Positions 22,980 to 27,595 of a DNA stretch of 27,595 bases are shown in pieces (the first letter of the stretch is position 1; every line of letters starts with the position of its first letter). The translations under genes and the position numbers were made by a program. The notes under the pieces are model-generated. The model was not told the DNA's origin and searched no databases. It saw only the letters and a list, made by a program, of their open reading frames with translations. This DNA comes from JAAYCI01 sp964550985. GTDB lineage: Bacteria > Bacillota > Clostridia > Oscillospirales > Ruminococcaceae. The stretch lies in the NCBI GenBank assembly GCA_964550985.1, contig CAZKBM010000041.1, positions 1 through 27,595 on the forward strand. The letters run 5' to 3'.

Positions 22980-23012
22980 GGCCGTAAAAATACGCCCTAC
23001 CTCACAGCAGCC

Positions 23013-23612
23013 TTAACCGCCAAACACCAAAAAGCGATTTTCCAGCGGCTCAAAGGTTCTTTCCCCAGGGGCTTCCTCCGGCTTGCCAAAGGGCATTTGC
23101 GCATACAGTACCCAGCTTTTAGGCAGATTCCAGGTTTCACGTACTTCCTCATCAATTAAAGGGTTGTAGTGCTGTAGCGATGCGCCCATCCCTTGTTCAC
23201 TCAAAGCCGCCCAAACAGCAAACTGCAACATACCGTTTTGCTGCAAAGCCCAGGGGATGAAATTCTCTTTGTAGGTGGGCAGTTTTTCTGCATAGGCCTG
23301 GGTGATGGCGCTCTCGTCATAAAAAAGCAGGCTGCCATGCCCCCCGGCAAAACCCTGCAATTTTTTGGCCGTGGCGTCGCTTACGCCCTTTTCGTTGTGT
23401 TTTGCCAGGGTATCGTGCACAATTTGCCACAGCTTTTTGTGCTGGGCGCCCAAAAGCAGCACCAGGCGGGTGCTTTGCATGTTCATGGCTGTGGGCATGT
23501 GTAGCACCAGTTCACCCAGTATTTTTTCAAGTTCTTCGTCGGTTTGGCCTATTTCCTCTCCCACCACACGAATACTGCGGCGGTTTTTCACCAATTTCAA
23601 CATCTCGTCCAT
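23013..23612 (-). CDS. Nitroreductase family protein (Frm2/Hbn1-like)
   Basis: 199 residues. The N-terminal NRRSIRVVGEEI is the FMN phosphate-binding motif, MPTAMNMQSTRLVLLLG contacts the flavin, and WALQQNGMLQFAVWAALSEQGMGASLQHYNPLID forms the conserved second half. Matches the Frm2/Hbn1-like branch of the superfamily, often described as fatty-acid-repression or oxidoreductase proteins with no known natural substrate. GGAGG precedes the ATG. It converges with YdcF and its 5' leader contains the GGGCCC direct repeats near 23629-23652. Confidence 0.88.
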   Translation of the reverse strand: MDEMLKLVKNRRSIRVVGEEIGQTDEELEKILGELVLHMPTAMNMQSTRLVLLLGAQHKKLWQIVHDTLAKHNEKGVSDATAKKLQGFAGGHGSLLFYDESAITQAYAEKLPTYKENFIPWALQQNGMLQFAVWAALSEQGMGASLQHYNPLIDEEVRETWNLPKSWVLYAQMPFGKPEEAPGERTFEPLENRFLVFGG

Positions 23613-23777
23613 TTTTGCCTACCTCCTTAACGGGGCCCTTTGCGGGGCCCTTTTTTGTTTTTGCCCCAGAACGGGGGTTTTTCTACTCTACCCCTATTAT
23701 ACACCTGTAAATTTATTTTGCATGAAATTTTGCGCGAATATTTACAAAGACACCACAAAAAAATTTTGCTCAATGGC

Positions 23778-23806
23778 TTGACAGGATTTTCCCCGTGGTG
23801 TATATT
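23778..23806 (+). promoter_or_regulatory. Promoter of the metal-resistance genes
   Basis: TTGACA (23778-23783), 17-bp spacer, TATATT (23801-23806), directly followed by the 38-bp palindrome. Confidence 0.82.
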
Positions 23807-23844
23807 GAATGTAACAATTAAACAGTTGTTTAATTGTTACATTC
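23807..23844. promoter_or_regulatory. 38-bp near-symmetric palindromic operator for a metal sensor
   Basis: 18-bp arms GAATGTAACAATTAAACA (23807-23824) and its exact complement (23827-23844) around GT. The predicted transcription start is inside it. Its length and AACA...TGTT core resemble the long palindromic sites of ArsR/SmtB-type metal regulators, and an ArsR gene lies at the other end of the locus. Confidence 0.85.
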
Positions 23845-23926
23845 AGGCACACCTTTACTTATTGGGTAAAAGCCCATCTATTGGCGGTTTATACCGTTTA
23901 CACCTTACAGAAAAGAGGAACCCACC

Positions 23927-24142
23927 ATGAAAAAAACCTTTAAACTGGAAGAACTGGACTGCGCAAACTGCGCCGCAAAAATGGAGGACGCCATCAACCG
24001 GATGACCGGCGTGCAGGCCAGCATCCGCTTTTTGCAGCAAAGCATGACCTTTGAGGCCCCTGACGAACAATTTGAGGAAGCGCTGAAAAAAGCCCAAAAA
24101 CTGATGCGGAAAATAGAGCCCGACGTGCGGGTGCTGGTGTAA
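23927..24142 (+). CDS. Heavy-metal-associated (HMA) domain protein, Zn/Cd type
   Basis: 71 residues, a single ferredoxin-like HMA domain. Metal site LDCANCAAK (residues 10-18), Cys12 and Cys15 preceded by Asp11, the DCxxC form typical of Zn/Cd rather than Cu transporters, where Asp is a third ligand. The N-terminal HMA domain that is usually fused to the ATPase is absent from the ATPase 191 bp downstream, so this is probably the split-off metal-binding domain or chaperone. GAGG lies 10 nt before the ATG. Expressed from the promoter and palindromic operator upstream. Confidence 0.88.
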   Translation: MKKTFKLEELDCANCAAKMEDAINRMTGVQASIRFLQQSMTFEAPDEQFEEALKKAQKLMRKIEPDVRVLV

Positions 24143-24333
24143 GCGGGTATGGGTGTAAGCGCCTGCCCCTGGCATACCTGGGCAGGTGTGCGGCCTATCG
24201 TTCTATTAAAACAAGCGCTATATAGATATTTTATTAATCTGCCCTAAATGCTGTTACTACAGTTTGTTCATTTGCTGTAAAACACAAAACCTCCCTGCTA
24301 TACGGATGCGGGAAGAAAAGTGAGGATTTTGGC

Positions 24334-26232
24334 ATGAGCCAAAAGCAGAAGCGGAACCTTGGGCGCATTGTACTGGCGCTTGCTCTTTTTGTAGTGGTGT
24401 TACTGCTACCTCTAAACGGCCTGGCAGCGCTTTTTGCCTACCTTGCCGTGTATTTATTCATCGGCGGCGATATTTTGTGGCGGGCATTACGCAACATTCT
24501 ACGCGGGCAAATTTTTGACGAAAACTTTTTGATGAGCGTTGCCACCGTGGGCGCATTTGCGCTGGGAGATTACAAAGAGGGCATCGCCGTCATCATGTTC
24601 TACCAGGTGGGCGAATGGTTCCAAAGCTACGCCGTGGGCCGCTCCCGCAGTTCTATCGCAGGGCTTATGAATATCCGGCCCGACCACGCAAATCTGCTTT
24701 TGGAGGGCGGCGAAACCCAAACGGTGGACCCCGAAGAAGTGGGCGAAAACAGCCTGATTTTGATACGACCCGGCGAGCGGGTGCCCCTGGACGGCATTGT
24801 AACCGAAGGGGCCTCCTCGCTGGATACCTCGGCGCTGACAGGTGAGAGCCTGCCGCGGGAGATTGCCCCCGGAGATGAGGTGACCAGCGGCTGCGTAAAC
24901 CTGACAGGCCTGCTTACCGTGCGGGTTACAAGGCCCTATGGGCAATCTACCGTGGCGCGCATTTTAGAACTTGTGGAGGCCTCTGGCAGCCGCAAGGCCA
25001 AGGCTGAAGCCTTTATTACAAAGTTTGCGCGCTATTACACCCCGGCGGTGTGCTTTGCGGCGCTGGCGCTGGCGGTATTGCCACCGCTATTCACCGGCCA
25101 GCCCTTTGGCCCCTGGGTGTACCGCGCCCTCACCTTCCTGGTTATCTCCTGCCCCTGTGCCCTTGTTATATCCATACCCATGAGTATTTTTGGCGGTATT
25201 GGCGGAGCCTCGCGCTCGGGCGTGCTCATCAAGGGGGGCAACTATTTAGAGGCGCTTGCCAGGGCCGAAACCCTTGTGTTTGACAAAACCGGCACCCTTA
25301 CCCTGGGGCGCTTTGCCGTAAGCCAGATAGAGCCGCGCGGCATAAGCAAAGAGGAACTGCTGGAGGTGGCCGCCTATGCCGAGAGCCACTCAAACCACCC
25401 CATTGCGGCCTCGGTACGGGCGGCCTATGCAAAACCACTTGACCCCGCCCGTGTACAAACGGTAGAGGAACTGGCCGGTTTTGGGGTAAAAGCGCAGGTG
25501 GATGGCGCAGAAGTACTGGCCGGCAACCTGCGGCTGATGGCCGAATATGGTGTGGAAACCGGGCTAAACCAACCGCCCGAGGGCACGGTGATACACCTTG
25601 CCAAAAGCGGGCAATACCTGGGCTACCTGCTGGCCGAGGATGTAATACGCCCCGACGCGGCCCAGACCGTGGCCGAACTGCGAAAGCTGGGGGTACGCAA
25701 AACCGTAATGCTAACCGGCGACGCCGACCGTGTGGGCCGCAAGGTGGCAGATGAAATAGGACTGGACGAGGTGTACACCCAGTTGCTGCCTGCCGATAAG
25801 GTGGAAAAATTGGAAAGCCTGCTGGCTGAAAAGGGCGAGGGCAGCCTAGTGTATGTGGGCGACGGCGTGAACGACGCGCCCGTACTGGCCCGCGCCGATG
25901 TGGGCATCGCCATGGGGGGCCTTGGCTCGGACGCAGCCATTGAGGCGGCCGACGTTGTCATTATGACGGACGAGCCCGCCAAAATTCCCGCCGCCATAAA
26001 AATCAGCCGCAAAACCAGCCGTATTGTAAAACAGAACATTGTGTTTGCCCTGGGGGTTAAGGCCCTGGTACTGGTGCTGGGGGCCCTTGGGTTTGCCAGC
26101 ATGTGGGCCGCCGTTTTTGCCGATGTTGGCGTGGCGTTTATTGCCATTTTAAACGCCATGCGGGCCCTGCGCAGCCAAGAGGGTTTTCAGCGCGAAGAGG
26201 CCAAGGTGCTGCGGAACAGCTTGAAAAACTGA
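24334..26232 (+). CDS. cadA: P1B-type heavy-metal ATPase, Zn2+/Cd2+/Pb2+ efflux
   Basis: 632 residues with no N-terminal HMA domain. It starts with hydrophobic segments about 8-47 and a DENFLMSVATVGAFALG helix pair. Actuator motif TGESLP; CPC metal-binding motif (C273-P-C275) in TM6; phosphorylation site Asp317 in DKTGTLT; SNHP with His355; ATP hinge GDGVND (509-514). In the last TM pair, Asp597 in VFADVGVAF is the residue that marks Zn/Cd/Pb pumps (ZntA Asp714). The HMA domain is encoded separately upstream. The 191-bp gap between them contains a GC-rich hairpin (CCTGCCC 24162-24168/GGGCAGG 24180-24186). GTGAGGA precedes the ATG. Confidence 0.93.
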   Translation: MSQKQKRNLGRIVLALALFVVVLLLPLNGLAALFAYLAVYLFIGGDILWRALRNILRGQIFDENFLMSVATVGAFALGDYKEGIAVIMFYQVGEWFQSYAVGRSRSSIAGLMNIRPDHANLLLEGGETQTVDPEEVGENSLILIRPGERVPLDGIVTEGASSLDTSALTGESLPREIAPGDEVTSGCVNLTGLLTVRVTRPYGQSTVARILELVEASGSRKAKAEAFITKFARYYTPAVCFAALALAVLPPLFTGQPFGPWVYRALTFLVISCPCALVISIPMSIFGGIGGASRSGVLIKGGNYLEALARAETLVFDKTGTLTLGRFAVSQIEPRGISKEELLEVAAYAESHSNHPIAASVRAAYAKPLDPARVQTVEELAGFGVKAQVDGAEVLAGNLRLMAEYGVETGLNQPPEGTVIHLAKSGQYLGYLLAEDVIRPDAAQTVAELRKLGVRKTVMLTGDADRVGRKVADEIGLDEVYTQLLPADKVEKLESLLAEKGEGSLVYVGDGVNDAPVLARADVGIAMGGLGSDAAIEAADVVIMTDEPAKIPAAIKISRKTSRIVKQNIVFALGVKALVLVLGALGFASMWAAVFADVGVAFIAILNAMRALRSQEGFQREEAKVLRNSLKN

Positions 26233-26250
26233 AATAGCCGGCCACCCCGT

Positions 26251-26392
26251 GGCCAGGGGCCGGGTGTTCCGCAGCGTGGCTGCCTTCGCAGGTATGCAGC
26301 GCATCAGGCAAGCCATGCAAAAATTCTGTCGAAAATGAAAACATATTTTCGACGAATTTTTGGACACGCAGAGGAATTCGAGGCCTCTGGCC
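26251..26392. repeat. Palindromic repeat unit A, carrying a nested hairpin
   Basis: Outer arms GGCCAGGGGCC...GGCCTCTGGCC (26251-26261 with about 26382-26392). The inner 52 bp (26254-26305) is identical to 26422-26473 in unit B. The sequence between 26306 and about 26366 is absent from unit B and contains the covarying hairpin element. Confidence 0.78.
26314..26370. repeat. Covarying hairpin element, copy 2
   Basis: Flank CATGCAAAAATTCT (26314-26327), stem GTCGAAAAT (26328-26336)/ATTTTCGAC (26345-26353), 8-nt loop, right flank GAATTTTTGGACACGCA. Flank matches to copy 1 are 13/14 and 13/17. Four base-pair differences to copy 1 are compensated on both sides of the stem. Confidence 0.75.
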
Positions 26393-26416
26393 GCCACACC
26401 TAGGCTAAGCCACCCA

Positions 26417-26503
26417 GCGGGCAGGGGCCGGGTGTTCCGCAGCGTGGCTGCCTTCGCAGGTATGCAGCGCATCCGCGCGGAGGAATGCCCGGCCTCTGCC
26501 CGC
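26417..26503. repeat. Palindromic repeat unit B
   Basis: Outer stem GCGGGCAG/CTGCCCGC (26417-26424 with 26496-26503), continuing GGGGCCGGG/CCCGGCCTC with one mismatch; apex GCTGC/GCAGC. In unit A the corresponding pair is C-G instead of G-C at the third outer position, so pairing is conserved. A partial third unit begins near 26513 (TAAGCTGACCCACCC). Confidence 0.75.
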
Positions 26504-26557
26504 CACGAGTAAGCTGACCCACCCGGCCGCCGAAACACAGCCCCTCAAAAGCCAAAA

Positions 26558-26599
26558 CCGCCGCCCCTTTACGCAAATCCGGGGCAGCGGCTATTTTTT
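26558..26599 (+). terminator. Terminator between the ATPase and the convergent ArsR gene
   Basis: Stem CCGCCGCCCC (26558-26567)/GGGGCAGCGG (26581-26590) with one mismatch, 13-nt loop, then CTA and TTTTTT (26594-26599). Confidence 0.78.
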
Positions 26600-26604
26600 G
26601 TGTC

Positions 26605-26976
26605 TCAGCGTATACCCACGCCGGGGCAATTCATGGCAAAAACGTCGTCTACCATCCGGTGAATCAGCACCGCTTGCTCGGTATCGGCCAGGGTGTAGTG
26701 TACCTCTTTGCCCAGGCGGCGGCTTGTTAACACACCGGTTTTTTTTAAGATACGCAAGTGGTGAGACACGGCGGGGTCACTCATTCCCACAGCTGCGGCA
26801 ATATTGGTAACACATTCCTCGCTGTGGCAAAGCACCCACAAAATACGCAGGCGGGTGGCGTCTGAAAGCTGGCTGAACAAATCGGCCGCGGTTACAAAAG
26901 CCTCTTCTTCGGGCATTTTACACAGCACGGCCTCCAACTGGCCGCCGTGGTTGTGCGGCATGGTTAGCTGGGCCAT
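26605..26976 (-). CDS. ArsR/SmtB family metal-sensing repressor
   Basis: 123 residues. Winged-helix domain about 30-100: ADLFSQLSDATRLRILWVL, then NIAAAVGMSDPAVSHHLRIL (recognition helix), and TSRRLGKEVHYTLADTEQ as the wing. Possible metal ligands: Cys50 and Cys55 in LCHSEECV (alpha-3 type, as in CadC/SmtB), N-terminal Cys19 and His8/His10 (PHNHGG), C-terminal Cys118. The alpha-5 motif here is D-x-E...D-D rather than the D-x-H...H of CzrA. Second gene of an operon with a DtxR-type regulator, 2 nt after its stop. The SD is supplied by the end of the upstream poly-Lys codons (AAGGGG). Its target is probably the 38-bp operator. Confidence 0.9.
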   Translation of the reverse strand: MAQLTMPHNHGGQLEAVLCKMPEEEAFVTAADLFSQLSDATRLRILWVLCHSEECVTNIAAAVGMSDPAVSHHLRILKKTGVLTSRRLGKEVHYTLADTEQAVLIHRMVDDVFAMNCPGVGIR

Positions 26977-26978
26977 AA

Positions 26979-27422
26979 TTACCCCTTCTTTTTCTTCTTC
27001 TTTTTCTTTTTATCGTCTCTGGCAGGCGGGGGGCTGGGCGGCGGGGCCTGCGTGGCCGCCTCTGCATAGTGACGCCGGATGCAGTTAAAGCTTTCTTCGC
27101 TAATCACATGCTCTACCTCACAGGCATCCTCGGCCGCAACATCGGGGGGCACCCCCAGCGAGGCAAACATCGCCGTAAGCACGCTGTGCCGCTCCAAAAT
27201 TTGGGTCGCCTTTTGCATCCCGGTCTCGGTCAGGGTCAGTTCGCCATTTTTGGCCATCTCCAAATAACCGGTGCGCCGTAGGTTGCCCACCGCGCGTGAG
27301 ACGCTGGGTTTGGAATAGGCCATATAGTGGGCGATATCCACCGAGTGGACCACCCCTTTTTCCCGCTTTAAAATCAGTATTGCCTCAAGGTATTCCTCGC
27401 CGGATTTTCGCAGCGTTGCCAT
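26979..27422 (-). CDS. DtxR/MntR family metal-dependent regulator with a poly-lysine tail
   Basis: 147 residues from the ATG at 27422 (GGAGG 9 nt upstream); a reading from 27470 lacks a site. Winged-helix domain with VDIAHYMAYSKPSVSRAV as recognition helix and LTETGMQKATQILERHSVL. Metal ligands match the DtxR type rather than MntR: His79, Cys101, Glu104, His105 (DACEVEH, like DtxR C102/E105/H106). The tail is Pro-rich (APPPSPPPARDD) followed by nine Lys and Gly. It is the first gene of the operon with ArsR; Fe or Mn sensing is likely, and Zn cannot be ruled out. Confidence 0.88.
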   Translation of the reverse strand: MATLRKSGEEYLEAILILKREKGVVHSVDIAHYMAYSKPSVSRAVGNLRRTGYLEMAKNGELTLTETGMQKATQILERHSVLTAMFASLGVPPDVAAEDACEVEHVISEESFNCIRRHYAEAATQAPPPSPPPARDDKKKKKKKKKG

Positions 27423-27460
27423 TGGAACCAGCCTCCACCCTTGCGCTGTATTTTCATAGA

Positions 27461-27489
27461 AGTATACCATGAGAAAACAAAAAACTCAA
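27461..27489 (-). promoter_or_regulatory. Promoter of the DtxR-ArsR operon
   Basis: Minus strand: TTGAGT (27484-27489), 17-bp spacer, TATACT (27461-27466), about 40 bp before the ATG. Confidence 0.75.
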
Positions 27490-27518
27490 ATTTCCTGCTT
27501 GGGGCGGCTACTCGGCCC

Positions 27519-27595
27519 TTACAAAATATGCTATACTGTAAAAAGAGGTGACTAACTATTAGAAGTCAAGCAATTTTTTCAGCAAATTGATAGGA
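27519..27595 (+). promoter_or_regulatory. Plus-strand promoter and start of an unidentified transcript at the window edge
   Basis: Extended -10 TGCTATACT (27529-27537) with no clear -35, embedded in a TTACA...TGTAA inverted repeat (27519-27541). AGAGGTGA (27544-27551) looks like a ribosome site, and the frame LEVKQFFQQIDR (from 27558) is open to the edge, but it begins with TTA and no normal start codon lies nearby. Cut off, so unresolved. Confidence 0.45.

Noticed and set aside
23629..23655. GGGCCC repeats followed by TTTTTT as a plus-strand terminator
   Set aside because: The stem is only 6 bp and no plus-strand gene ends upstream; it could stop read-through from YdcF but is too weak to call.
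26138..26538. Minus-strand frames with repeated MRCIPAKAATLRNTRPL
   Set aside because: The similarity between the two protein repeats comes from the 52-bp DNA repeat and palindromes, not from a coding sequence.
1..27595. CRISPR array, prophage or integrative element
   Set aside because: No regularly spaced repeats, Cas genes, integrase, portal or relaxase genes; no duplicate of the tRNA-Leu 3' end was seen as an attachment site.

Overview
The window looks like a chromosomal segment of a G+C-rich, low-O2 gut Firmicute (class Clostridia, probably the Oscillospiraceae/Ruminococcaceae side). The signs are strong AGGAGG-type ribosome sites, frequent GTG/TTG starts, TTGACA/TATAAT promoters, a YesM/YesN two-component pair, a BMP-type nucleoside ABC operon, EFR1 flavodoxin-ferredoxin proteins, an Fe-S flavin enoate reductase, and cobalamin-dependent MetH with its activation domain on a separate gene. 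No genus can be fixed from the sequence alone. No prophage, CRISPR array or complete transposase is present; mobile DNA is limited to small palindromic elements.

Layout, left to right. 1-3.3 kb: the 5' part of tRNA-Trp (minus), then a two-gene methionine synthase operon (activation protein, then MetH; 20-nt overlap). 3.4-4.6 kb: a MarR regulator and pirin, from a promoter that appears to give a leaderless marR mRNA. 4.7-5.6 kb: a secreted C39-like lipoprotein (minus). 5.97-8.75 kb: an old-yellow-enzyme/Fe-S reductase plus an NAD-type SDR, a likely enoate, steroid or bile-acid reduction pair. 8.9-13.6 kb (minus): BMP lipoprotein, double ATPase and two permeases. 13.8-16.1 kb: a TetR gene facing an EFR1 protein and a ferredoxin-nitroreductase, with overlapping promoters in a shared 27-bp operator. 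16.2-18.7 kb (minus): YesN/YesM. 18.75-18.91 kb: a cluster of hairpins. 19.0-20.0 kb: HxlR regulator and flavodoxin, divergent. 20.2-22.1 kb: an AT-richer accessory patch with an EcsC-like zinc-ribbon protein, tRNA-Leu(UAA) and a MITE-like palindrome. 22.2-23.6 kb: YdcF/DUF218 membrane protein and a nitroreductase. 23.8-27.4 kb: a Zn/Cd resistance locus (38-bp operator, stand-alone HMA protein, P1B ATPase, and convergent DtxR-ArsR regulators) with nested palindromic repeats in its middle.

Themes: many flavin/Fe-S redox genes, each beside its own local regulator (TetR, HxlR, possibly MarR), and a metal efflux locus with two metal-sensor types. The most unusual material is non-coding. A ~57-bp hairpin family occurs twice, with compensatory base changes in its stems; one copy is nested inside one of two tandem, larger palindromic units. 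Two further MITE-like palindromes lie elsewhere. All calls are from reading the sequence; no database search was run.
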